The notes under the pieces are model-generated. The model saw only the letters and a list, made by a program, of their open reading frames with translations, had not been told where the DNA came from and did no database searches. From Undibacterium paludis (GTDB lineage Bacteria; Pseudomonadota; Gammaproteobacteria; Burkholderiales; Burkholderiaceae_D): 64,000 bases of DNA. Shown one piece after another: positions 27,652 through 35,376 of this stretch. The translations under genes and the position numbers were made by a program. Location: positions 62,001-126,000 of the forward strand of contig NZ_JAKZHX010000004.1 in the NCBI RefSeq assembly GCF_022568815.1. The letters are read 5' to 3'. Each line of letters begins with the position of its first letter. The first letter of the stretch is position 1.

Positions 27652-28194
27652 TTATTTAGCTTTGCTGCCGACCCTGGTACCGGTTTTGTTGCTGACACGC
27701 ACTGGCAATTCTTCTGCTTTTTCGTCAAAGACAATACGGGTACTGAACTTGGCTCGCTTCATGGGGAAACGTGAATGGAAGTGTTTTACATTGCCAGAGC
27801 CGGAAATGGCGCGTCGCACAAACTGATAATACGCGTCCATATCAATGACGTGCACGACCAGGAAATAATCATATTCACCAGAGACGAAATAGCATTGCAT
27901 GACCTCGGTTTCCTTGCTCATGCGCGCTTCAAATTCGCGCATAAATTCATCCGACTGATTGGTCAGGGAAACTTCAAGAAAAGCCAGCATGCCATAGCCA
28001 AGGGCGAAACTGTCCACCATGGCCACTTCACCACTGATAACACCGGCCTCACGCAAGTCGCGTATGCGGCGCAGGCAGGTCGGCTGGGAAATATGCAGTT
28101 TGTCTGCCAGCAACCTGGTAGGGATTTGGTTGTCCTTCTGAAGGAGGTTCAAAAGCTTGCGGTCAAGCTTGTCAAGAGCGCGATATTGGGGCAT
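27652..28194 (-). CDS. Lrp/AsnC-family transcriptional regulator
   Basis: The 180-residue protein has an N-terminal winged HTH (LDKLDRKLLNLLQKDNQIPTRLLADKLHISQPTCLRRIRDLREAGVI spans residues about 7-55) and a RAM/AsnC effector domain (about 70-150, with CYFVSGEYDYFLVV). A basic 30-residue tail (RVSNKTGTRVGSKAK) is atypical. The position between dadA and an amino acid binding protein suggests it controls one or both, which is inference. The ATG at 28194 is preferred; a GTG 11 codons upstream gives an unlikely leader. Confidence 0.88.
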   Translation of the reverse strand: MPQYRALDKLDRKLLNLLQKDNQIPTRLLADKLHISQPTCLRRIRDLREAGVISGEVAMVDSFALGYGMLAFLEVSLTNQSDEFMREFEARMSKETEVMQCYFVSGEYDYFLVVHVIDMDAYYQFVRRAISGSGNVKHFHSRFPMKRAKFSTRIVFDEKAEELPVRVSNKTGTRVGSKAK

Positions 28195-28271
28195 ATAAAA
28201 AACGTCTGTTTTGAGAAAAAACCACACAAAATAGCTTTGCGAAAATTTTTTTCTGTTGTACCTTCTTGCTG

Positions 28272-28285
28272 TTCAGTTATCTGAA
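28272..28285. promoter_or_regulatory. Dyad between the Lrp-type regulator and the binding-protein gene
   Basis: TTCAG-TTAT-CTGAA lies in the divergent intergenic region, 78 bases from the regulator start and 55 from the binding-protein start. It could be the regulator's operator, which is unproven. Confidence 0.3.
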
Positions 28286-28339
28286 TAAGTCAGAGATGCA
28301 GTATTGTTATCCTACTTTTTAATCCTTAGGAGTATGTTC

Positions 28340-29485
28340 ATGTCGTTCAAAACTAAAATGATTCCACTGGCTGGCGCAATTGCTTTCGCTTTCGCTGGTG
28401 CTGCGGCAGCTCAAGATCTGGTTGTTAAAATTGGTCACGTTGGCCCTATCTCAGGCGCAATCGCCCACTTGGGTAAAGACAATGAAAACGGCGCCAAAAT
28501 GGCGATCGAAGAACTGAACGCCAAAGGCGTCATGATCGGCGGTAAAAAAGCCAAATTCGAATTGCTGGCTGAAGATGACGGCGCTGATCCAAAACAAGGT
28601 ACAACCGTAGCACAAAAACTGGTTGACGCGAAAGTAAACGGCGTTATCGGTCACTTGAACTCCGGCACAACCATCCCTGCATCGAAAATCTACAATGATG
28701 CAGGTATCGTACAAATTTCCCCATCTGCAACAAATCCAAAATACACACAACAAGGCTTTAAAGGCGCATTCCGTGTTGTAGCCAATGACGGCCAGCTGGG
28801 TGGCACACTGGGTCGTTTTGCTGTGCAGATCAACAAAGCGAAAAAAGTTGCTGTTATCGATGACAAAACAGCTTACGGCGAAGGCGTAGCTGCTGAGTTC
28901 ATCAAAGGCGCCAAGGGCAAGGGTGCAGAAGTGGTCGTTCAGGAACATACAACGGACAAATCCACAGACTTCAGCGCCATCCTGACCACAATCAAAGCTA
29001 AAAACCCGGACGTAATCTTCTTCGGTGGTATGGATGCGGTTGCCGGTCCTATGCTGCGTCAGATGAAAGCACTGGGCATTACAGCCAAGTTCATGGGCGG
29101 CGACGGTATCTGCTCAGCTGACCTGGTAAAACTGGCTGACAACGGTATTGGCGAAGGCCAGGTAGTCTGCGCTGAAGCCGGTGGTGTTCTGGATGCACAG
29201 AAAAAAGCCAATGACGAGTGGAAAGCTGCTTTCAAGAAAAAATTCGGCGTAGAAGTACAGATTTATGCACCGTACGTCTATGACGCTGTCATGGTCATGG
29301 TAGAAGCAATGAAAAAAGCCGGTTCTGCCGAGCCAGCAAAATACCTGCCTGAACTGAAGAAAATCCACTACAAAGGTGTAACAGGCGATATCGCCTTTGA
29401 TGACAAAGGCGATATCAAAGAAGGCACGCTGACTTTGTACACCTACAAAGGCGGCAAGCGCGAACTGTTGCAAGTTGTCAAGTAA
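28340..29485 (+). CDS. Branched-chain amino acid ABC transporter periplasmic binding protein
   Basis: The 381-residue product has a signal peptide ending near GAAAAQ and the Leu/Ile/Val-binding fold (type I periplasmic binding protein): VVKIGHVGPISGAIAHLGKD, then TTIPASKIYNDAGIVQISPSATNP, then VFFGGMDAVAGPMLRQMK-like segments. It uses a restricted codon set (many GCT, AAA, GTT), consistent with high expression. AGGAG sits seven bases before the ATG at 28340. No permease or ATPase genes are adjacent, so it must work with subunits encoded elsewhere. Confidence 0.93.
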   Translation: MSFKTKMIPLAGAIAFAFAGAAAAQDLVVKIGHVGPISGAIAHLGKDNENGAKMAIEELNAKGVMIGGKKAKFELLAEDDGADPKQGTTVAQKLVDAKVNGVIGHLNSGTTIPASKIYNDAGIVQISPSATNPKYTQQGFKGAFRVVANDGQLGGTLGRFAVQINKAKKVAVIDDKTAYGEGVAAEFIKGAKGKGAEVVVQEHTTDKSTDFSAILTTIKAKNPDVIFFGGMDAVAGPMLRQMKALGITAKFMGGDGICSADLVKLADNGIGEGQVVCAEAGGVLDAQKKANDEWKAAFKKKFGVEVQIYAPYVYDAVMVMVEAMKKAGSAEPAKYLPELKKIHYKGVTGDIAFDDKGDIKEGTLTLYTYKGGKRELLQVVK

Positions 29486-29567
29486 TCCCTGATGAAAAGG
29501 CTGCCAGCCAAAATGGCAGCCTCAAGCTGTCAATCCCGGATTGTCGGCGTTTTTATCGGATTCTTGC

Positions 29568-29610
29568 AGACAATAAAAAAACCTGGCAATGCCAGGTTTT
29601 TTTATTGTCT
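29568..29610. terminator. Strong bidirectional intrinsic terminator
   Basis: A near-perfect palindrome of 43 bases centred on CCTGGCAATGCCAGG, with seven-base A and T runs on each side. It serves both the binding-protein gene and the convergent cytochrome gene. Confidence 0.93.
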
Positions 29611-29652
29611 ATTGTTTACTGCCTGATGCAGATCAAGACTGCGGTACAAAAC

Positions 29653-29961
29653 TCATTTCAAACTCAAGACCCATTTGACCAGCGTCTTGGCTTCAGCTTC
29701 TGAAACCTGGGCATTGGCAGGCATAGGAATGGCTCCCCAGACACCCGTTCCACCCTTGATCACTTTTTGCACCAGCTTCGCTTCTGCTGTCTTGTCACTC
29801 GCGTATTTTTTTGCAACGTCCTTATAGGCAGGGCCGACTACCTTGGTGTCAACCGCATGGCATGCCATACAGTTTTTTGCTTTTGCCAGATCTGCATTTG
29901 CCATAGCAGAACCAGAAGCCATTATTGCCAGAACAGAACCTACCAACAAAGAATATTTCAT
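29653..29961 (-). CDS. Periplasmic class I cytochrome c (c551/c552 type)
   Basis: The 102-residue precursor has a signal peptide ending near SAMANA. The haem motif CMACH occupies residues 31-35 and the methionine ligand is in AIPMPAN (Met80). It carries single electrons in the periplasm, probably to a terminal oxidase or peroxidase. It is a single-gene unit with its own terminator. Confidence 0.94.
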   Translation of the reverse strand: MKYSLLVGSVLAIMASGSAMANADLAKAKNCMACHAVDTKVVGPAYKDVAKKYASDKTAEAKLVQKVIKGGTGVWGAIPMPANAQVSEAEAKTLVKWVLSLK

Positions 29962-30120
29962 TGCTTTCTCCAGGTTAAAAGACTAGAACTCATTTCATCA
30001 TCGGCATGAGATGCGTTTCGCATATTCTACCGCTTTTCCTCAATTTTAACGTTTATCGCACAGGCAAGGTTGACCTGCAGTAAAATCGGGCTTAGTTTTT
30101 GCCAGAAAAGGAACTGATTT

Positions 30121-30354
30121 ATGTTTATGATTATTGTGTTATTTATAATGCTGGTTCTCAAGTTGGCAGAAGTCTGGATTTTTGCAACCATGTCATGGTG
30201 GTGGATCATCGGTGGCGCCTGTGCCGTGTTCGTCTGGTTTGAGTTCATTGAACGCATGCTGGGTCTGGACAAGCGTAAAGATCATGCGCACTATGAAAAA
30301 ATCCAGAAAGAAAGGGTCAAGCGCGCTTTTGACAAGAAAACCAATCGCCGTTAA
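30121..30354 (+). CDS. Small Trp-rich membrane protein (TIGR04438 type)
   Basis: The 77-residue protein has two hydrophobic segments (about 2-20 and 24-44) carrying the aromatic cluster FATMSWWWIIGG. A basic cytoplasmic tail follows (GLDKRKDHAHYEKIQKERVKRAFDKKT). This matches the Trp-rich family known from Burkholderiales as TIGR04438. Function is unknown. Confidence 0.85.
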   Translation: MFMIIVLFIMLVLKLAEVWIFATMSWWWIIGGACAVFVWFEFIERMLGLDKRKDHAHYEKIQKERVKRAFDKKTNRR

Positions 30355-30359
30355 TGCGT

Positions 30360-30384
30360 CACTCAATCCTTACCGTATTGAGTG
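30360..30384 (+). terminator. Stem-loop after the Trp-rich gene
   Basis: CACTCAAT and ATTGAGTG form an 8-bp stem around a 9-base loop immediately after the stop codon. There is no U run, so termination is uncertain. Confidence 0.3.
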
Positions 30385-30438
30385 GCATTACATTGAGCAG
30401 CTTGCTGCAATTATGCGGACATAGGCCAGGCCAGCAAG

Positions 30439-31341
30439 ATGCAGGTATCTGAATCACGAAGTCTTGAATTACGCCAATTGCGTTACTTTCTTGCTGTCGC
30501 AGAAGAAATGCATTTCGGTCGTGCAGCAGCACGTCTGCACATGACCCAGCCACCGTTGTCGCAAGCCATACAAGCTCTCGAATCAACTTTGGGGGCTGAT
30601 TTATTCATACGTAATACGCGCAATATCTCCCTGACGTCCGCTGGCCAGGCTCTACTGCCGGAAGTCAAGCGCCTGCTGCAACACGCGCAGTCTCTGCCGG
30701 AACTGGCGCAAAGAGCCGCCAGCGGCGCCAGTGGTCACCTTTCCCTGGCCTTTGTTTCCATTGCAGACTACAGCATCCTGCCGCCCTCCCTGCGCGAGTT
30801 CCGGCGTGATCATGCCGGAGTACACATAGAATTGCGTGAAGCAACGACAGATGTGCAATTACTGGCGCTGGAAAACGCCGAAATCGATGCCGGTTTCCTG
30901 ATCCCGCCCATTCCGGAAAAACTGCAAAACTTACTTCACTACCAGAAAGTCTTGTCTGAACAACTGATTCTGGCGGTGCCCGAAAGCCAGGCAAAAGGCC
31001 GTCAGCGCCTACGCCTGGTCGATTGCGTCGACTTGCCGCTCATCCTGTTTCCGCGCAAAATCGCACCTGCCCTGCATGATGCAATACTTGGCTGCTTTCA
31101 TTCTGCCGGACTGACGCCGGCCATAGGCCAGGAAGCAATACAGATGCAAACCATCGTCGGTCTGGTATCTGCTGGCATGGGTATCGCACTTGTGCCACAA
31201 TCCGTCTCAAATTTGCAGCGCCCAGGGGTGTCGTATTTTGATTTACCTGAAGCCAGCGCAAATGTGGAAATTGGCCTTGCCTGGCGTCGTGACAATCATT
31301 CTGCTGCCCTGGCCGCCTTTGCGCACCTGTTTAACCGTTAA
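30439..31341 (+). CDS. LysR-family transcriptional regulator
   Basis: The 300-residue protein has the LysR winged HTH at residues about 8-65 (LELRQLRYFLAVAEEMHFGRAAARLH, then QPPLSQAIQALE) and a periplasmic-binding-like effector domain (about 92-295). The family activates genes on binding small aromatic or organic acids. No divergent target gene is next to it; lgt follows in the same direction nine bases later, more likely by compactness than function. Confidence 0.94.
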   Translation: MQVSESRSLELRQLRYFLAVAEEMHFGRAAARLHMTQPPLSQAIQALESTLGADLFIRNTRNISLTSAGQALLPEVKRLLQHAQSLPELAQRAASGASGHLSLAFVSIADYSILPPSLREFRRDHAGVHIELREATTDVQLLALENAEIDAGFLIPPIPEKLQNLLHYQKVLSEQLILAVPESQAKGRQRLRLVDCVDLPLILFPRKIAPALHDAILGCFHSAGLTPAIGQEAIQMQTIVGLVSAGMGIALVPQSVSNLQRPGVSYFDLPEASANVEIGLAWRRDNHSAALAAFAHLFNR

Positions 31342-31349
31342 ATTCACTC

Positions 31350-32156
31350 ATGCTAACCCATCCCAATCCTGATCCCGTTGCATTCAGTCTAGGCCCCGTC
31401 AATGTCCATTGGTATGGCATCATGTACCTGGTCGCTTTTGCCCAGTTCGTCATGCTTGGCCGCGTCCGTATCAAACAGTCCCATGTTGCTGCCAAGGGCT
31501 GGACCCGTGAACACATAGACGATATGCTGTTTTTTGGCGTACTCGGCGTCATTATAGGCGGCCGTCTGGGCGAGGTATTTTTCTACGGGTTTTCTTACTA
31601 TATGAGCCACCCGCTGGAGATTTTCGCGGTGTGGAAAGGAGGTATGTCCTTTCATGGCGGTTTCATCGGCGTGCTGATCGCCATGTCCCTATGGGCGCGC
31701 AAAGCCAGGTTCAACCTCGCTGATGTGTATGACTTCATCGCCCCGCTGGTGCCTCTGGGTTACGCAGCGGGACGCCTGGGTAACTTCATCAATCATGAAT
31801 TGCCCGGGCGTATCGCTTCGCCCGATCTGCCCTGGGCAATGATCTGGCCCGGCGTTAATTATCCGGTACACCCGTCACCGATTTACCAGGCTCTGGTCGA
31901 CGGTCTGCTGGTTTTTGTCATCCTGTGGATTTACGCATCCAAAGCAAGGCCAAGACTGGCTGTTGGCGCGCTCTATGTCACACTGTATGGCTGCACCCGC
32001 TTCTTTACCGAGTACTTCCGCACCCCCGACTATGAAGTCAGCATCCTGGGCATGACAGTTTCAGCAGGGCAGATGCTATCCTTGCCGATGATACTTGGCG
32101 GCATGGTATTACTATTGATTTCTTATAAATTCAATAAACCCCGTTCACAAAAGTAA
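31350..32156 (+). CDS. lgt: Prolipoprotein diacylglyceryl transferase
   Basis: The 268-residue inner-membrane enzyme transfers diacylglycerol from phosphatidylglycerol to the lipobox Cys of prolipoproteins. About seven membrane helices are visible. The family signatures HGGFIGVLIA and GRLGNFINHELPGR, with the essential Arg/Asn/His, are intact. Length is normal. Confidence 0.96.
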   Translation: MLTHPNPDPVAFSLGPVNVHWYGIMYLVAFAQFVMLGRVRIKQSHVAAKGWTREHIDDMLFFGVLGVIIGGRLGEVFFYGFSYYMSHPLEIFAVWKGGMSFHGGFIGVLIAMSLWARKARFNLADVYDFIAPLVPLGYAAGRLGNFINHELPGRIASPDLPWAMIWPGVNYPVHPSPIYQALVDGLLVFVILWIYASKARPRLAVGALYVTLYGCTRFFTEYFRTPDYEVSILGMTVSAGQMLSLPMILGGMVLLLISYKFNKPRSQK

Positions 32157-32269
32157 ATAATCGCTCTTTTTGAATTCATATACACTCTCGGATAGATTGC
32201 GGTTATCTGGGAGTTTGTGTACTCATCCATGCTGACTATCAACCTCCAGTTTATTGGGTAGCCCATTCC

Positions 32270-33016
32270 ATGACACGTAAATTCTGGCTTGCGCTTTTTT
32301 TACTCGCCGGGCTCTCCTGGAAGACCTGTACTGCCTTTGAAACCATCAAGGTGTATAGCTATCACCTGAAGCCACCACTGATACTTGATCAGGCAACAGG
32401 CCGGGGCTTATACAACGACATGCTCAGTTACCTCAACAAGAGCAGCAGCTACCGTTTTGAACTGCACTACCTGCCACGCCGCCGGCTTGACCTGCTGGTC
32501 AACTCCGGCAGTCTGGATGGCCTGGTCATAGGTGTCAATCCGGTCTGGTTCAACGACAAAAGTGAGCAAAAATTTCTATGGTCACTGCCCATCATGAATG
32601 ATATCGACGAAGTCGTGTCATCAAAAGAGCGCCCATTTGAATATAACGGCCCTTTATCCATGAGCGGCATGCGTATAGGCCTGGTGCTTGGTTATTACTA
32701 CTTTGGTGTCAATGAACTGATTGCCGAAGGCAAGGCTCAGCGCGATGATGCCAGCAGTGAAGAGCACAGCTTTCGCAAACTGATGGCGGGCCGCATTGAT
32801 GCAGCCATCATCAGTCGCTCGAATTACGACTATGAAATGAAGAATCACCCTGAATTACAGGGGCAGTTTTATATCTCGAAGAAACCACATGACCAGTACA
32901 GCAGGCACATCATGATGCCTTTGAACATGGGTAAAGTACACGCACAAATCAATGCCATACTGAAAAACAGTGCCAATGATCCCAACTGGCAAAAACTCGT
33001 CACCAATTATCAGTGA
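32270..33016 (+). CDS. Orphan periplasmic solute-binding protein (SBP_bac_3-like)
   Basis: The 248-residue product has a signal peptide (to about residue 22, KTCTAFE) and the two-lobed amino-acid-binding fold: IKVYSYHLKPPLI, then GRGLYNDMLSYLN, RLDLLVNSGSLDGLVIGV and GRIDAAIISRSNYDYEM. No transporter genes flank it. Such stand-alone proteins may act as sensors or are relics. Ligand unknown. It precedes the leuA leader region on the same strand. Confidence 0.82.
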   Translation: MTRKFWLALFLLAGLSWKTCTAFETIKVYSYHLKPPLILDQATGRGLYNDMLSYLNKSSSYRFELHYLPRRRLDLLVNSGSLDGLVIGVNPVWFNDKSEQKFLWSLPIMNDIDEVVSSKERPFEYNGPLSMSGMRIGLVLGYYYFGVNELIAEGKAQRDDASSEEHSFRKLMAGRIDAAIISRSNYDYEMKNHPELQGQFYISKKPHDQYSRHIMMPLNMGKVHAQINAILKNSANDPNWQKLVTNYQ

Positions 33017-33059
33017 GCGATTACAAGCAGGAAAAAAAGAAGCAAATGGAAATTTCCAC

Positions 33060-33089
33060 TTGACGCCATGCAGCAAATTCTCTTACATT
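33060..33089 (+). promoter_or_regulatory. Putative sigma-70 promoter of the leuA leader
   Basis: TTGACG at 33060-33065 and TACATT at 33084-33089 are 18 bases apart. The predicted start of transcription, about 7 bases after the -10, falls at or beside the ATG of leader ORF 1 (33096). It is the best promoter-like match between 33017 and leuA. Confidence 0.5.
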
Positions 33090-33095
33090 AACTGT

Positions 33096-33221
33096 ATGAA
33101 CTTTTCTTCCACATCGACATCTGCGATAAAAACTGCTGACAGGGCCTCCCTGCAAGCAGCGTTGCTGTCTGTGCGTACACTGCTACTAGTTCTACTACCT
33201 TCCCTAGGCGCGCTACTATAA
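33096..33221 (+). CDS. Leucine-rich leader peptide 1 of leuA
   Basis: This 41-codon ORF ends in a run rich in Leu (TLLLVLLPSLGALL). Seven of its 11 Leu codons are CTA, which is rare in neighbouring genes, and all seven fall in the last 14 codons. This is the hallmark of a leader whose translation senses charged leucine tRNA. No Shine-Dalgarno sequence precedes the ATG, and the predicted transcription start is close to it, so it may be translated leaderless, or the start may differ. It lies 378 bases before leuA. Confidence 0.6.
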   Translation: MNFSSTSTSAIKTADRASLQAALLSVRTLLLVLLPSLGALL

Positions 33222-33352
33222 GTTTCGCCTTGTTCTGTTTTAACCGTGTTCTGCAGCAAGCCTGAGCACTGAACTTAAAACACTTGCAGTACCAATCCTT
33301 GTTTTTCATTTGCAATACCTTAGCCCAGCTTTCTGGCACAGGAATCAATCGC

Positions 33353-33469
33353 ATGACAGCTATCAGCACATCAGCACAGCAAACCGCCAGCAGCGTCCAG
33401 CCTGCCGGTGCTTTTGCGCACTGTTCTTGTGCTTTCGCCTTGCTAAGGCTACGACTACCGATCGGTTAA
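33353..33469 (+). CDS. Leucine-rich leader peptide 2 of leuA, overlapping a terminator
   Basis: This 38-codon ORF has AGGAA nine bases before its ATG. It ends ALLRLRLPIG, where three Leu codons are CTA, interleaved with the rare Arg codons AGG and CGA. The Leu/Arg codons lie in the 5' arm of the intrinsic terminator at 33441-33486 and the stop codon is in its loop, so a ribosome waiting at CTA would directly block terminator folding. Ribosome-mediated attenuation of leuA is the natural reading. Any role for the Arg codons is open. Confidence 0.65.
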   Translation: MTAISTSAQQTASSVQPAGAFAHCSCAFALLRLRLPIG

Positions 33470-33486
33470 CCGGCCTAGCATTTTTT
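33441..33486 (+). terminator. Intrinsic terminator acting as leuA attenuator
   Basis: TGCTA-a-GGC pairs with GCC-TAGCA, with the small palindromes CCGATCGG and CGGTTAACCG in the loop, followed at once by six T. It lies between leader ORF 2 and leuA (start 33599), so transcription must pass it to reach leuA. Confidence 0.65.
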
Positions 33487-33598
33487 ACTGTGGCCGCTGG
33501 TTAGCTCACTGCCACAACATTACTTATCATCTAACAAATTTGAACAAACATCAGTGCACTGCTGAGGGCTAGTGCCGACTATTTGAAAAGAGAAAACC

Positions 33599-35341
33599 AT
33601 GATCATCGACGCTCATAAAAAATATCGCGCCTTTCCAACTGTGGCGCTTCAGGACAGGCAGTGGCCCAGCCGCAGCATCACCCATGCACCCATCTGGATG
33701 AGTACCGATTTGCGCGACGGCAACCAGGCATTGATTGAGCCCATGGACGCAGCAAAAAAACTGCGCTTTTTTGAAATGCTGGTGAAGATAGGTTTGAAAG
33801 AAATTGAAGTCGCCTTCCCTTCAGCGTCAGAAACTGACTTCGCTTTCGTACGCAAACTGATAGAAGAACAACGCATCCCCGACGACGTCACCATCGAGGT
33901 ATTGACGCAGGCACGCGAAGACCTGATACACCGTACCATGGAATCCCTGCGCGGCGCCAAGCGCGCCATTGTGCATCTGTATAACCCGATCGCGCCGGCG
34001 TTCCGCCGTATCGTGTTTGGCAAGACACGTGAAGAAGTCAAGCAGATCGCCACCGATGGCACCCGCCTGATCAGGCAATTGTGCGATGCCATGCCTGAGA
34101 CTGAATGGGTATTTGAATACTCACCAGAAACTTTCAGCATGGCGGAACTCGATTTTTCCAAAGAAGTATGCGATGCCGTGTCTGCCATCTGGGGGGCAAC
34201 ACCAGAACGCAAGATGATCATCAACCTGCCGACGACGGTAGAATGTGCGACACCGAATGTCTATGCCGACCAGATTGAGTGGATGCACCGTAACCTGGAA
34301 CGTCGCGACGCCATCATACTCAGTGTGCACCCGCATAATGACCGTGGTACGGCAGTCGCCGCAGCTGAGCTCGCCGTCATGGCCGGTGCAGATCGCGTCG
34401 AAGGCTGTTTGTTCGGCAATGGTGAACGCACCGGCAACGTCGACCTGGTTACCCTGGCCTTGAATTTATATACCCAGAGCATCCATCCCGGTCTTGACTT
34501 CTCTGACATAGACAGCGTGCGTCAATGCGTGGAAGCCTGTAACCAGATACCCGTGCATCCGCGTCACCCTTATGTTGGCGACCTGGTACACACTGCTTTT
34601 TCAGGCTCGCATCAGGATGCGATAAAAAAAGGTTTTGCCCAGCAAGACAAAGACGCCATCTGGGAAGTCCCCTACCTGCCCATTGATCCGGCAGATATCG
34701 GTCGCAATTATGATGCGGTAATCCGTGTCAACAGTCAGTCTGGCAAGGGAGGAACAGCCTTCCTGCTGGAGCAGGAATATGGCATCAGCATGCCCCGCCG
34801 CCTGCAGATTGAATTCAGCAAACTGGTACAGGCCAGTGCCGACCAGAGTGGCAAGGAAATGACCGCCCAGCAGATTCACCAGATTTTCAGCGACAGCTAT
34901 CTGTCAGCCGCCAGCCCTTTACGTTATCAGGCTCATCACGCAAATACCGTCCTTGACCACAGGACTTCACCATCAGATACTGCACAGGCATCCTTGTGCA
35001 TCGATCTGCTGCACCATGAGCAGCCACAAGCTATTCATGGTGCAGGTCATGGTATGTTGGCAGCGCAATTACAGGCATTCAAAGCCATAGGCTATGACAT
35101 CAATATCATGGACAGACAGGATCAACACATCGTGCAAAATGGCACAAGCAGGCATCTCTGCATCATGGAAGCACGTGTCAATCATGGCTCCACCCAGCAT
35201 GGGGCGGGCATTGCCGACGATGAGTTGACGGCGACGATCTCTGCCATGATCAGCGTGATCAACCGCCATAGCCTGGCAAACAATATTGAAACGGAACAGA
35301 GCAGCAGCACTATCAATGTCATCGAGGTGATAACAGCATAA
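33599..35341 (+). CDS. leuA: 2-isopropylmalate synthase (LeuA type 2)
   Basis: The 580-residue enzyme condenses acetyl-CoA with 2-oxoisovalerate in the first committed step of leucine synthesis. The TIM-barrel carries the metal/substrate motif DLRDGNQ (residues 37-43) and [11 protein letters not shown] with the metal-binding Hx[10 protein letters not shown] follows. The C-terminal third (from about 430) is the leucine-sensing regulatory domain with NHG and GAGH segments. The sequence start [13 protein letters not shown] and the length fit the type 2 lineage common in Actinobacteria and Burkholderiales. Expression is probably under attenuation (see leader ORFs). Confidence 0.95.
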   Translation: MIIDAHKKYRAFPTVALQDRQWPSRSITHAPIWMSTDLRDGNQALIEPMDAAKKLRFFEMLVKIGLKEIEVAFPSASETDFAFVRKLIEEQRIPDDVTIEVLTQAREDLIHRTMESLRGAKRAIVHLYNPIAPAFRRIVFGKTREEVKQIATDGTRLIRQLCDAMPETEWVFEYSPETFSMAELDFSKEVCDAVSAIWGATPERKMIINLPTTVECATPNVYADQIEWMHRNLERRDAIILSVHPHNDRGTAVAAAELAVMAGADRVEGCLFGNGERTGNVDLVTLALNLYTQSIHPGLDFSDIDSVRQCVEACNQIPVHPRHPYVGDLVHTAFSGSHQDAIKKGFAQQDKDAIWEVPYLPIDPADIGRNYDAVIRVNSQSGKGGTAFLLEQEYGISMPRRLQIEFSKLVQASADQSGKEMTAQQIHQIFSDSYLSAASPLRYQAHHANTVLDHRTSPSDTAQASLCIDLLHHEQPQAIHGAGHGMLAAQLQAFKAIGYDINIMDRQDQHIVQNGTSRHLCIMEARVNHGSTQHGAGIADDELTATISAMISVINRHSLANNIETEQSSSTINVIEVITA

Positions 35342-35376
35342 TCCGGCTTGTTGATGAAAGCCCCGGCAGGCAGGAA

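Noticed and set aside
33284-33352. Extension of leader ORF 2 upstream to an ATG near 33284
   Set aside because: AGGAA lies before the ATG at 33353, and the upstream ATG has no site. The shorter ORF is a more usual leader length.
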